A stretch of DNA of 64,000 bases, from the NCBI RefSeq assembly GCF_026151205.1, contig NC_087072.1:9297669-9361668 (forward strand), written 5' to 3'. Numbering within the stretch: position 1 is the stretch's first letter; each line of letters begins with the position of its first letter. The DNA comes from Bolinopsis microptera (Eukaryota > Ctenophora > Tentaculata > Lobata > Bolinopsidae). Shown one piece after another: positions 47,284-59,252 of the stretch. The translations under genes and the position numbers were made by a program. The notes beneath the pieces were generated by a model. The model had not been told where the DNA came from. It saw only the letters and a program-made list of their open reading frames with translations, and ran no database searches.

Positions 47284-48810
47284 GTTCACGTTTTAGGAAT
47301 AGTTTTTTACTTATAATATCAGGTATATTATTAGGTGGTGGATGTGTGTCATTTTTGTAAAATCACTATTTCTCTACCTTTATGACTTACTTGACTTATG
47401 GCGGCTTCAGAGTCCGAGTCTTGATGATGTTTCTCCAAAGCTTTCTGTCCGCCATAAGCTTCTTAATCTCCTCAGTGTTCTTGAGTCCGGTGTCACTTCT
47501 TAGGTTGTCGACGAAAGTGAGCTGAGGTATGCCCGCCCTCTGGTCCCGTGGCTAGGTTCCCAAAGGAGAAGTTGGTGTGCTGCCAGGTCATCATGTCGCT
47601 GGATGTGCCCAGCCAATGATGTTCTCTCCAGTCCACTTAAGGGCCATCTGAAGCATTCTACTGTAACATACGTCTATCATTTTCTTCAGAGATTCTTTTA
47701 TTGTCTACGTTTCCGTTCCATACAAGAGGATTGATTCAACCGTAGCTTGAAACAGACAGATCTTTAAATCTCTGCGCAGATTGGACTTTCATATAGCCTT
47801 CATTTTGTGGCAGGCAGCCCGTGCCTTGGCCTTGTGTACCCTAAAGTCGTGCTCGGTTGTTTTTATCCAGGCTCCTAGGTAGACAAAATCCTCCACTTCC
47901 TCTAAGGCATGTCCGTCCTTGGAAGTTATTGTGTGTGGCTTCTCTCCTACTAAATTTACTGTGAGATACTTGGTCTTAGACACGTTTATACTCAGGCCAG
48001 CCATTTGATGGGTTTCCTCTACACAGTAGGTTTTGAGCCTCCGGGATGGTGTTTGTTGTGAGAGCAATATCTTCTGCAAATTCAGTGTCAGCTAGCTTTT
48101 TAGCCTGTATGTGTCTGCTGCGTGCAGGCTGGATGGTGAAACCTGCTTGGTCAGCGCTCTCCCCCAGTAACGCTGTCCACATGACGTAGTCGACCACAAC
48201 GATAAAAACATATTGCGCTAACGTGTCCCCCTGAAGTACTCCAGCAAGGATTCTGGAGACATCAGTAAGTCTGTCTGATGTTATCACTTTCGCCAAAGTA
48301 CCAGTTTACATTTTCTGTATACGATTGAGAATTCCACGGTGGATGCTGTCAAATGCCTTCTTGAAGTCAATGAATATCATGACACAAGTCAGGTTCTTTG
48401 CTTTAGCACCTTTTAGAATTCTGCGGAGGGAAAGGATTTGAGTAGTAGTAGATCTCCCCTGCCTGAAGCCGTTTTGGTTATCTCTCAGTAGTTCTTCAAT
48501 GAGAGGTCTTATCCTGTTCAGTATGATCCTGTTTAGGGTTTTACTGACGATAGAGGTGAGAGCAATACCCCTGTATAGTAGTTGTCCGCCTTGGTGAGGT
48601 CACCCTTTTTTGGGAACTGGTATGATGTTGCACGTTTTCCACTGATTTGGAACTTGACCTTCACACAGGGCTTTGTTACAGAATTGGAGCACAATGTCAT
48701 CGATATCAACTCTCTTGAGAACCTCTGGTGTGATCCCATCATCTCCACAAGCTTTCCCTTCAACTATGTGCTTCTTAGCCTCTAGATACTCCTCAAGGTC
48801 AAATGGATCT

Positions 48811-49177
48811 TAATTTATAGTATGACAGTAAGGTATATAAGAAGTTATTTAATTTTGCTTGGGCTATTATATTGACTATTGAGGTTCAATGATGATATGG
48901 AATTTGAATTTTATATAAATTTACACTATGTGGTTGGGGCATTTTGCATAGTAAATATGGTTACTACTCCTATATATCATATTATTTGATTGGTATTCGA
49001 TTTCTGATTATTTCCCTAGGAATATGATTATTATATCTCAATTTGGCTTTAGGTAGGGTGCCCCGCTAAAAGAACTGGATTCTTCCAGGAAGCATCCCGT
49101 GCACAGAGCTTGGTCTACATATATATTAAATTATTAACCATTCATTCTGTATGTGCACGAAAATTTATTTCAATCAA
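48811..49177 (-). mobile_element. 367-bp dispersed repeat, copy B, inserted in LINE D
   Basis: Nearly identical reverse-complement copy of 37764-38128. It splits LINE D coding sequence between ELDIRTD and PFDLEEY. The flanking 4-bp repeat ATCT (48807-48810 and 49178-49181) is a candidate target duplication. Removing the insert and one ATCT restores the reading frame. Confidence 0.88.
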
Positions 49178-49684
49178 ATCTGTCCGAATATCCAGCTCAG
49201 TTGGATTGTTCTGACTGGGATATTCTCGTCTGCAACTGAGGGTGGTTGGCCAAGCAGCTTCGAGAAGTGGTCCTTCCAGTTCTTTAGCCTCTCCTCAGCA
49301 CTGCCCCCTTCAATGAGTTCGGCAGTAGTTTTAGTTCTGCCTGTTACATCGTTGACAAGATTCCAGCTTTCCTTATTCTTGCAACAATCAGCCCACCTAA
49401 CAAGAGCTTCTTCCTCGACTGTCTTGTAACTCAAACAGTTCTTCGCTTCAGCAACCTTCTCCCTGTTTTCCTCGGTGGGGACCTGATGGAAAACATCCTT
49501 GGCCTGAAAAATATTAATTCTAGCTGCCTGGACTCGCTCATCATTTGCCGGGTCATCAGGCTTCCTCCCAGTCTTCCTTGGAAGCAGTTCCTCATTTGCG
49601 GCCTCAGTGATTTCCAAAAACTTGGCATAAAGTTCCGTACCCAGTGGCAAATAGTCAGGCGTCCAGGAATTTAACACCTAGTCA

Positions 49685-50890
49685 AAATTTGTTGATAACC
49701 GGTAAAAAAAGATTCTTGTGGAAAAAATATTCACATTAATTTAAAATTAAATCAAAATTGGTCGCTCTCAGGGCTAACGCGATGTTACATCATTTTATCG
49801 ACTCGAAGTTCGAATCGAGCGCATTCCTAGATTCCATGACTATTTCTTACCTATAAGATTGCTTGACTATTTTTTGCGCATTCAGACACCAAAAAACGCG
49901 CAGAAAACGCACGCTATCCATTCCTCCTTCCTCAACATCCCGGAATATGAAAAAATAGTCATGTAAAATAGTCATTTGAAATAGTCATGCAAAATTTCAG
50001 CTCTGATACGCAAAAATATCAAGTTAATCTTAAACAATCGACAATCTAATATGAATTCTCCCAATCTCCTCCCAATCCTCCCAGCCATATTAACTGGTGA
50101 ACGGTGTAAATATAGAGCGGTATTTTAAAATGTAGCATTCAAAATTTTATGGATTCAAGTTGGCTCCTTTAGTCTAGATTCATTTAGAAAATTCTCGAAG
50201 TTCGAGTAATACAGTATTCTCAGGGTTTGGCGCTTAAGGAAGCTTCACATCCGAGACCGATTTCCACGAATCAATTTAATATTGTAGCTACAAGTCAACA
50301 ACAGTGCAAGTGGGAAGGAAGTGAATCTAGCCATTGCTACTATATCAGGGGAACTCGTGTGTTCTAGGCTTAAGCAAGCTTCACATCCTAGATCATCTAG
50401 AGTACAGTGCAGACAACCCCCTTCATTATACATCCCTATCCCGCTTTAAGTCCGAAGTTTGTGATTGTTTATTGTCCAATATTGTATCTAACCTGGCAGA
50501 AGCAAGCTTCAGATCCAAAGTCAGGCCATAAATATAGACACAAGGTCGAAGCCACTTTCAGAGTAGCGAATCGTTCATCACGCTGATGAGAGATAAATCT
50601 TTGGACTCGATTTACCGAGTTAATATGTAGAATCGTACGGTAATGTCTGTGGGCTAGGCTGTATAGTTCTTTTAAAAAATATTTCCTTGCGTTTCAAATA
50701 AATTAAAGAATTCTCAGAAATTTTTTATTTAATTTCAAAATTTGCAATTGCATATTCATCCGGTAATTATTCTAATGGATACGCTAAGCATTTCAAACTA
50801 ATCTTGACCTGGGAGAAGAGCTGACCAGTGACAAGTCGGCCGCAAAGCGGCCGAAAAATATATAGCCTTTTTTTCTTCCCAAACTGGATT
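49685..50890. mobile_element. 1.2-kb insertion with 8-bp duplication CCTAGTCA
   Basis: Flanked by CCTAGTCA at 49677-49684 and 50891-50898, inside LINE D. Joining the flanks gives a LINE D frame continuous across the site apart from one stop codon, which supports a real insertion. Ends AAATTTGTTGATAACC and CCCAAACTGGATT are not inverted repeats. It contains ATAGTCAT repeats (49837-49990) and, near its right end, a strong hairpin CGGCCGCAAAGCGGCCG (about 50838-50854). No coding sequence; superfamily undetermined. Confidence 0.7.
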
Positions 50891-51741
50891 CCTAGTCATA
50901 TTTAAAATTTATTCCACTGGGGTTCCGTAGCATCCTCCATGTGGTCACTGTCCATGAGACACGAGAAACGGTTCTTCAAGTTACAAGTGCATACTTCTCC
51001 TGGAGCTCTGAGTCTTTCTTCAGGCTGCTAAAGTCATACAGGATGCTTTGCTTGCTGGTCCTGTTCTTCCTCAGGCTCATCCTAACTCTACTAACTATGT
51101 CACGATGATCAGACCCTAACAAGTTGAAGAAGTTGTAGGGCTCAGTGTTCTTGACTGTGTTTCTCCACTTTTTCCTGACTAGTATGTAGTAAAAAAAAAA
51201 GAAAAGTAGTCAATCTGCCCTTTAGTCAGGGTTCCTTCAGAGAGATGCGTCCATAGTTTCCCTCTACCTTTCTGAAAGCAGTAGTTGGTGAGCACCAAAC
51301 CACACGCTTGTGCAGTCTCACGGAGCATGTCACCATTCCGGTTGGTACGCTCGTGGAAATACCAACCCATATCCTCATTTGGTTGGTGTAGTAGTATTTT
51401 GAAGTGTAGTATTTGTTAAGATCTTTAATTTTATACTAAATTATTGAGGTTTTATAACGTTTTGGCGGATATAATTAGTTGTGTGGGTATTTAAAATTAG
51501 TCTGTTGGAACGTCCAATATCGCTTGTCTAAGGGTTTCATGGAAATTTTCTGCCTCCTCAACATATAAAGCTTCTGTAGGACTGTAGCATGTGATGACAG
51601 TGAGCCTGGGGTTTCCGTTGAATGACATGGTGAGGATCCTTGCACTGTAAGATTTTATAAGACTTATAGCCTCATATGCTGTCTTCGTCATGATGATTCC
51701 TACTTCCCCATCTTGACGGCCCCAACTTTAATGTGTTATAA

Positions 51742-54700
51742 TATTGAAATAGTCCTTATTATTTCAATTCTCTAATTTGTTCATGTTTTAGCAATGTATA
51801 ATGTATATGAGATCTACCCAGTGGTAAGTATTTGAGTTTAGATATTTATTTGTTGACTCACACCTTTTCTTCCGTTGATTTCACCCTGCTAATTGTTATG
51901 GATTCATTTATATGATTTATATGTTTGATATATTTTCCTTTCAGATTGTTTATCATCATCAAGTCATTTTACTCCAATAACATAATGTGGCTTTTGCTAT
52001 GTGTTGGTTCAGCCGAATTAATTATTATAAGCAAATGAAACCGTCATTCATGATAAACAATGAGCGTGTTATTTGTCGACGAGTTATTGCTCATGAATTT
52101 AACAAGTACTTTGTGTCAATCGCCTCCAATCTGAACGAGGTCTATGAGAGGAGGATTGATGAAGATCCTATAATTGCTAAATCATTCACTGACTACTTGC
52201 CACAGTCCTGTCCGTCAAGTATTTATCTTGCTGAATGTACAAGCTCTGAAATAATACAAATTATAAGTGAATTTAATAACGGTAAAGCTAGCGACATACC
52301 GGCACATGTAATGAAGCAGTGTAGTCAAACTATATCAGAACATCTTGCCAGAATTTATAACAACTGCATGAATGAAGGTGTCTTCCCTGATCAACTGAAA
52401 ACGGGTAAGATAACCCCGATATATAAAAAAGAAGATGAGGAATTACTAGAGAATTACAGGCCAGTATCAACATTACCAGTATTTGGTAAAATATTTGAAA
52501 AAATTATTTACAGTAGATTATACAACTTTTTCTTATCTCGAGGAATAATATTCGAAAATCAGTTTGGCTTTAGAAAAAACCACTCGACAAGTCATGCTCT
52601 TAACTACTCCGTAAATCACGTCGAAGAAAAACGGAATAATAAAAACCACGTATTAGGAATATTTATCGATCTCTCTAAAGCATTTGATACCTTACCATTT
52701 GATATGCTACTTAAGAAACTTAGTAATTACGGAGTTAGAGGAAACGCACTAAAGCTGCTCTCCAGCTATCTAAATAATAGATACCAGTATGTTAGTGTAC
52801 TTGGTGAAGAATCAGAGCCTCTCCCAGTTAAACTAGGCGTACCTCAAGGATCCGTTTTGGGCCCCTTGCTTTTTCTTATTTATATAAATGACATCTATAG
52901 ATGTAGTACATTAGGAAAATTTGTACTATTTGCAGATGACACAAACATCTTTGTAGCTGCTGAAACTAAGGAACAAGCATACAAAATAGCGAATGAAATT
53001 CTCGACTCTGTGTGCCAATATATGCGCCATAACCTACTGCACATTAATGTTAAAAAATCTTGTTACATGTACTTCTCGCCTACTAAACGTAAGACCATTG
53101 ATAATACTGAAAATGACTTGAATCTAGAAATTGATGGGATCCCGATCAAACAAGTTACTGAAACGAAATTTCTAGGTGTAATTATTGATGACAAACTGAG
53201 TTGGACACCTCATATCGAGAAACTAACTAAGAAATTAAACAGCATATGTGGCCGTATTTATCGAATAAAAAACTCCCTCCCCAGCCAGCTGTACAAACAG
53301 ATATACCACACTCTTTTTGAATCTCATCTAGGATACGGTATAACTGTATGGGGTGGTGTATCAATTAATAAGCTTTCACCACTATTCCTTGCACAGAAGA
53401 AATGTGTCCAAATCTTATTTGGGGACTCGGAAGCATTTAGCGACAAGTTTAAAACTTGTTCTCGTAGCAGGCCAATCCAGTGCAGTATAAACAAGAAAGG
53501 TCAAATATCCAATGAATCAACTATACCTCACATTAAACCGTGTTCTATATGTATCAGCTTGAGGAAGACTGGTGATAAACAAGCAAGGCCACATCGCTGC
53601 CAAATACTTGGGGCAGAATTCCACTCTAGAGAATCAACAAAACCTATTTTCCAATCTAAGGAACTAATGACAGTACATAACATATATAGATACAGATGCA
53701 TTACTGAAACAATGAAGATAGTGAAGAGTCATCAGCCCATATCCATGTATTCTCTCTTTAAGAAGTCTGAGCTCAGAGATGACAGATTTGTGACACCACA
53801 CTCATCTCACAATTTCGCATATAAAGGGGCAAATTTATGGAATAGGTTTCTTGAGCAGTCAAATGCACGTGGTAAAATAGGTTCACTAGGTTCAATTAAA
53901 TCCCGATTGAAGCTTTCTATCATGAAGGCTCAACACCAACCTGACAATATTAACTGGCAGGACTTAAACTTCAACACTTTCCTATGAAAAGACCCCCATT
54001 TATATTTATATATTTTAGATTTTACACCTGTCACTCACAACATATATGCACCACAAAAGAAAAAAGATTCATTCAATCATTACATTATACACTCACTCCA
54101 CCACACATGCACACAAAACATTAAAGCAGGTTACACGCGGGTGTAACGTTCACTTTATCCGAAGGGAAAAATAATACTTTACGTAACGCGCGATTTACGT
54201 CTTGGTAGCTAAATTATTCAAGTGCTATTTGTCAGAGCGACACAAATGCGCGAGCGCTTGCGCGGCTCACCTATCCAACACTCTTGTTTACATCGTATCA
54301 GGCAATGGTTCAGTTTAATTATGGTAAGGGCACAGCCTGTCAAAAACCCTTTTCGCATGATCCGTCGACACCGCCTGAAGGTGAATGCATAATAACGGAT
54401 CATGAACGTACGGAATCAAACGTTAATAAGCTTGCAGCTTCCGATGAAAATGTATTCAACTTTGTGTCATGCTTGAATTGGTTTTGGACCTCTTCAATGC
54501 TTTTAATTTATTTATTATTTATATTGTTATTTGGTATTATGAGCTGATATGTATATATACATACGGTATCTAAAATTAAGCGTATAGCGAGCATATTTAA
54601 CAATTTTTAAGCAATAATGTATTGCGAGCAGCTGTAACTTAAATATCGCATAAAAATCATATAATTATAACACAAAACAAAAATTTCATTGGAATCTAGG

Positions 54701-55321
54701 TTAAACTAAGATAAAATTAATATCAGCCCCTTCGCCACTCTCAGCAGTCAACCAGGGCTCATAAAAGCTTAACAGCGCCTGGGTCCGTTCACCAACTGTG
54801 CTAATGTGAGTGGCGGTGTGGTAAAACCCATTTTAACAGCGTGAATATTTCTCAAATATAAGCGCGCTAGCTGCTAGCATACTTGTATCATTTAATTTTT
54901 AATCAAATTTATTCGGATATATATTTATTGATTATGTATTGAATTGGTGATAAATAATAAAATTGTCTTTTCTCAAAAAATTGTCTTTTCTATAATCAAG
55001 TTTATTTTTCTTGTTTAGTTAGTTGTCATTCCGCCACACATTCAGCAACTTATATTGCAGTACCATTTATCAATTAGTATATTATCAAAATGTATGTCAC
55101 TGTAATTTTGCATGGCTGAAATGTAACGCTTGATTTATATATATTATATATATTATATATATTTCGTTGCTGTACTCCTACACATTAAAAGTCGGTGTTG
55201 ATTAGATCTTCGAAATTCTTTGCATCATTTATTAAACATCGTTATCTCAATAAATGTAATAGATTTGTAGTATATATTATATATATATAATAATTAATTG
55301 AATTTTTAAATTAAAAAAAAA
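51742..55321 (+). mobile_element. 5'-truncated LINE (LINE C) inserted in LINE D
   Basis: 3.58-kb plus-strand non-LTR element that splits the LINE D endonuclease (VAGA side at 55328 on, GRQDGEVG side at 51728 down). It ends in an A-rich tail (55313-55321). TTATAA flanks it at 51736-51741 and 55322-55327 as a candidate target duplication. The long 3' part (53988-55321) is noncoding and may itself hold further repeats, for example the GTTACACGCGGGTGTAAC hairpin near 54130 and TA-rich runs near 55138-55160 and 55270-55295. Confidence 0.65.
51987..53987 (+). CDS. LINE C reverse transcriptase ORF
   Basis: Uninterrupted frame of 666 codons from a GTG; the first ATGs are internal, so the natural start is lost. 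Motifs: FNNGKASDIPAHVM, ENYRPVSTLPVFGKIFE, NQFGFRKNHSTSHAL, FIDLSKAFDTLPFDML, GVPQGSVLGPLLFLIYINDI, LFADDTNIFVAA (catalytic FADD), TKFLGVIIDDKLSWTPHI, GYGITVWGG. The C-terminal domain has GANLWNRF. No endonuclease is encoded, consistent with 5' truncation on insertion. It shares the GKASDIP...FGKIFEKIIY signature with LINE B, so both are one Jockey/CR1-like family. The intact long frame means this is the youngest LINE copy here. Confidence 0.93.
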   Translation: MAFAMCWFSRINYYKQMKPSFMINNERVICRRVIAHEFNKYFVSIASNLNEVYERRIDEDPIIAKSFTDYLPQSCPSSIYLAECTSSEIIQIISEFNNGKASDIPAHVMKQCSQTISEHLARIYNNCMNEGVFPDQLKTGKITPIYKKEDEELLENYRPVSTLPVFGKIFEKIIYSRLYNFFLSRGIIFENQFGFRKNHSTSHALNYSVNHVEEKRNNKNHVLGIFIDLSKAFDTLPFDMLLKKLSNYGVRGNALKLLSSYLNNRYQYVSVLGEESEPLPVKLGVPQGSVLGPLLFLIYINDIYRCSTLGKFVLFADDTNIFVAAETKEQAYKIANEILDSVCQYMRHNLLHINVKKSCYMYFSPTKRKTIDNTENDLNLEIDGIPIKQVTETKFLGVIIDDKLSWTPHIEKLTKKLNSICGRIYRIKNSLPSQLYKQIYHTLFESHLGYGITVWGGVSINKLSPLFLAQKKCVQILFGDSEAFSDKFKTCSRSRPIQCSINKKGQISNESTIPHIKPCSICISLRKTGDKQARPHRCQILGAEFHSRESTKPIFQSKELMTVHNIYRYRCITETMKIVKSHQPISMYSLFKKSELRDDRFVTPHSSHNFAYKGANLWNRFLEQSNARGKIGSLGSIKSRLKLSIMKAQHQPDNINWQDLNFNTFL

Positions 55322-55575
55322 TTATAAGCACCAGCTACGTTTCTCCATGCAGATGAGGACACTAGATGGATCCCTTCGTTCATATTTTCTATCCTTGTGA
55401 AATTGTTTTTTCTTGATGTTCTTGCAGGGCAAGGATGTGCAGCTTGCTTCGATAAAATAGCTCTGCAAGTTCAATGCGTTTGTGTTGTTCTCTGGCTGTT
55501 CTTATGTTAAACGTGCCAACCTGAGCAGCAATGTTTGAGTTTATCCCCTACTGCAGAGTTGTCAGCATAGTGCAT

Positions 55576-55745
55576 ACCAAACCTGTTTTAGATAAATGTT
55601 CTGGTTGGGTATGTTTTGCCAGGCTTCTTAAAAACATTTAAAGATTTAAGCGAATGGTGGCACATAGGTGATAGGAATGGTAGGCCACTGTTTTTCAGAT
55701 GAGGCAGAGGTTGCAACATAATTTGGCCTAGGTAGTCAATCCCTA
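55576..55745. other. Spacer between LINE D 5' end and copia element
   Basis: No feature recognised. Its last five bases, CCCTA, are the left copy of the copia target duplication. Confidence 0.5.
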
Positions 55746-55894
55746 TGTTAACCTTAGGTATTGGTACCAGTAACTACACCGTTGTTATATGAAAAGGTAG
55801 TAAAGAATCGTATCAAGTCATACAGTATCAAGTCATACGCTTATACAGCAAAGCCCTGGGAAATACATAATTAGTGATATAAAGCAACTTAACA
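55746..55894 (-). repeat. copia 3' LTR
   Basis: 149 bp, TGTTAA...TTAACA ends. It differs from the other LTR at one visible base (GGTAGTAAAG versus GGTAGTTAAG). Confidence 0.95.
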
Positions 55895-56203
55895 ATCCTA
55901 CCCCTTTCAAACTACAAACAAAAGCTTAGGATAAAATTCGAGGTGATTGTAATAATTTAAATAGTCAATATAAAACTTCATTTATAAAGTAAAGGTGAGA
56001 TGAAACTCTTGGAGTTCATATAAAACATCTCCAATGAAATCTAACAATAGACCCATAAAAAACACCAGGGGTAAAATCTATCAAATACACAAACTTTCAA
56101 ACACTTATATATCAGTCATCATTCATCAAATATGATTAAAATCTAAATCCTTAAAACACCTAACACATCTTAATAAACCAATAACAAATACACAATAAAT
56201 AAA

Positions 56204-57577
56204 TTATCCAAATCTTAAAACTCCAGTATCCAAAACTTCAAGTATTAAATTAGTTGGTGCCCCAGCTTTGGTGAATACGTTTGCAACTTGCAGTTTATTA
56301 GATATCCAATGAACATCAATATTATCTAATTTTACAGTTTCTTTTAAACATTCTATTTCATGCCTAAGTCTCTTATCCTCATATAGTTTATTACTAACAA
56401 TAGAATCACACAAAGTTTGACTATCAACATAACATTCAATTTTAATATCCTCAATGTTGAGTAGCTGTGATGTCATTCTGCGAAGGAAGATGCAGGAGTC
56501 AATTGCTTCAAGGAGTGCATAGGTTTCTGCAAACAAGGTGCTTCTTACAATTCGCTTTAACTTCTTTGAGCACCATATCAAAGGAGTGGCAAACTGGCTA
56601 TCATCCGACTTAATGAATACTACATATCCACCCTGTGAAGCTCCATTGTAGAGGTTTTTGTGTGAGGCATCACTAAAGAGGATAAACTTCAGATTTTTCA
56701 GATTCCCAAGTGAGTGATGTTTGATACAGACATGCTTTCTCTTTAGTCTTTCTATGACCTGATTACAGTCATGAAAGTCCTTCACAGTGGCATCTTTGAT
56801 CCCTGTGCTGGTGACACAAACCTGAAATGACACATCAGGCCTAGAGTGATTGGATACCCAAAGGATCTGGCCCAGCTTAGACTTAAGAGTATTCTTCTCA
56901 TCACTGGAGAGGTCCCTGGTTTTAAGGGCGCCGCCTGGTATATCGATGGGACAAAGCTTTTCAATATACTTCTTCTGATCCATCTCAATATAGTGAGCCT
57001 TTTGTCGAATTTCTAGACCAAGGTAGGTGAAAGCAGATTTTTCTTCAATCTTTATGAGGAATTCAGATTTTACTTTTGTCATTACTTCTTCAAGAAACTT
57101 CGCAGATCCAGCATACATGAAATCGTCGACATGCAAGGCAAGGACCCCTGCAAGGTCTCCATCCTTTCTCCAGTAAAACACAGCAGGGTCTTTCGATTTC
57201 ACACCATCAAAATCAATTAAACAATCAGCAACTCGCTGATACCACTTGAGACTGGCGTCTACTAGCCCATAGACACATTTTTTAAACTTCCATATTACTT
57301 CTGGGGTAACTTTTGCTTCTTTAGGAGGTTTCATGTACACAGTTCTCATCATGTCGTTCCCTTGCAAGAAAGCAGACTTAATGTCTAATGCTTGTACAAT
57401 CCAGTTCTTTCCCGCAATGATGGCAAGAAGTAAACGAAGACTCTCTTTGCAACAAGTAGGGGAATCACTTATGATGGACGATGTATCCTCAAGAAATCCC
57501 CGAGCAACTAGTCTAGCCTTTTGTTGTATCGCCATTCTGTTTACATACCCAAGTACTTGTGATAACTTTCCTAGCAT
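56204..57577 (-). pseudogene. copia reverse transcriptase / RNase H frame
   Basis: 457-codon frame. RT motifs: KARLVARGF, ALDIKSAFLQG, KCVYGLVDASLKWY, HVDDFMYAG (catalytic VDD) and TYLGLEIRQK. RNase H region: LILFSDASHKN-like (FILFSDASHKN), GGYVVF, AETYALLEAIDS, CYVDSQTLCDS. It overlaps the integrase frame at 57513-57577 in a different reading frame, which points to a one-base indel upstream of KARLVARGF. As a domain it is intact; as part of the polyprotein it is out of frame. Confidence 0.93.
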
Positions 57578-59198
57578 CTAGCTCTTCTATCCGAACTTCT
57601 TCATACACCTTGTTAGTTACCCACGAACTCAGTTCTAACTGCTTTTCAGTTGCATAGTCATCCAATTGAACAGCATAGACATCTTCAATTGGGTCGAAAT
57701 CAAACTCATCACCATCATCTTTGTTCAGTACAGTGAAGTCATCGATGGTAGATACATCTATAGATATGGTTTCATTTGTCTCTTTAACATGAACATTGTA
57801 CCAATTCTTATGTTTACCATTAGCCCTCCCTGCTCTTGACAATACAACAGCCTCATACTGTGTCCCATCATCAACAAAGATTATTGTTGAGCCTCTCTTA
57901 ATGGCAGTTGGCTTGTCAATCCTTTGATCCTCCTTAGTACTGACTGTGTTGTTAACTAACTGCGAGACTTGTACATTTTTCTCAGCTATTTCAGTCAAAC
58001 TCGTAGGTGACGCAGCTTCGATTTCAGCAGGACAATTAACTTCAGCTACAGGGTTTGTAGAAGGCTCTACTTCAACTTCTTGGACTGAACCATGATCACT
58101 AGAACAGTCAAGATCTGGTATTCTAAGCACACTTGCTTCTTTGATAGACTCAATATCCTGAATTGGACCATTTGTACTATCAGATTTAGATTCATAGGGA
58201 ACCTGGTCCTTCAAAAGAGAGATCCTGCTCTGATGTACTCTTGTTACAAAGCTTCCTTGACGAAGAAATACCACTGTACTATCTTGTCCTATTACTGTTG
58301 CAGGACCCTTCCACTTGTCTGATCCCACAGCTTTGTAGTAAACTTTACTTCCAAAGGTTACAGGTGCTGTGTAAGTTCTCAGTGGCTTCTTCAAAGCCTT
58401 CATTATCCTATTGGAGCTTTCACAGCTTAGAAACATCCTTCTAGAAGCATTCATAGCATTAATATGACTAGCGACTACTTTACTTGACGTTTCATTCTCA
58501 AGAGCAGGTGGACTTGAGTTGAGGATATTGGGCAGGTATGTCTGTGTCCCAAACATGAGCTGATTGGGTGAGAAACCAGCAACAGTACTGAGTGAGTTTT
58601 TTGCACTACACGCCCAGCTGAGTATGGTATCAACCTTAGTATTTGGAAATTCTTTAACCAGTTTCAGCATCATCAAGGAAATTACAGCATTATGCCGCTC
58701 AACTATTCCATTTGAGAAAGGACTATAGGCAGCAGAAGTCTTATGCTCAATGTTGAAATTCTGTGTCCAATCTTCAAACTCTTTGGAACAAAACTCTCCA
58801 CCATTGTCAGAGAATATCAATGAAGGGCACCCAAAAACGGATATCCATTTCTGACTGAGAACATCAATAATTTCACTAGTCTTCTTGGACCTGACAATCC
58901 CAGCCTGACTAAACCGTGAGAATTCATCAATGATGTGCAGGTAGTACAAATTATTATCCAGCTTGTGCAAATCAATGGCAACTGATTCATTTATTCCTCG
59001 AGCTCTTGGAAATGATGTGCATGGTTTAGCAGGAGCCTTCTTGTAAACTTGACAGATCTCACAAGTTTCAATGACCTCTTGAAGGACTCTAAACAAATCT
59101 ACATCTCCCAAACCAGCATCACTAAGTAATCGCCTGAGCTTGTCATATGAACCATGTCCCAGCTGACAATGAAGCTTTTTCACCGAACCTTTGTCCAA
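57513..59198 (-). pseudogene. copia integrase frame
   Basis: 561-codon frame. The zinc-binding pre-integrase region reads KLHCQLGHGSYDKLRRL then CEICQVYKK (HHCC). The core has the D,D-35-E residues in AIDLHKLD, FSDNGGEF and GIVERHN. It continues the same frame as the protease part but is separated from it by a TAA at 59253-59255 and about 50 bp. The end (KVITSTWVCKQNGD) abuts the RT frame with a frame change. The linker region carries a chromodomain-free, acidic stretch. Confidence 0.93.
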
Positions 59199-59252
59199 TT
59201 TCTTTTCGACAAACTGGCAGACATTAACGGTAGCTGCTTCTTCAAAGTGGTC

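Larger units (their letters stand above)
47385..55575 (-). mobile_element. Composite craniofacial-development-protein-2-like LINE (LINE D), shattered
   Basis: Minus-strand pieces of one non-LTR element, in order. Endonuclease N-terminus at about 55575-55340 (VGTFNIRTAREQ, HILALQEH). Endonuclease middle at about 51720-51497 (GEVGIIMTKTAYEAI, LTVITCYSPTEA). Endonuclease end at about 51376-50985 (FQKGRGKLWTHL, KGQIDYF, LLGSDHRDIV). Linker at 49677-49178. RT at 48806-47800 (FPKKGDLTKADNY, AGVLQGDTLA, FAEDIAL, VYLGAWIKT). The 3' coding end is near 47400. The piece resembles the LINE group often annotated as craniofacial development protein 2-like. It is broken by stops, frameshifts and at least three later insertions (51742-55321, 49685-50890, 48811-49177). 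Confidence 0.8.
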
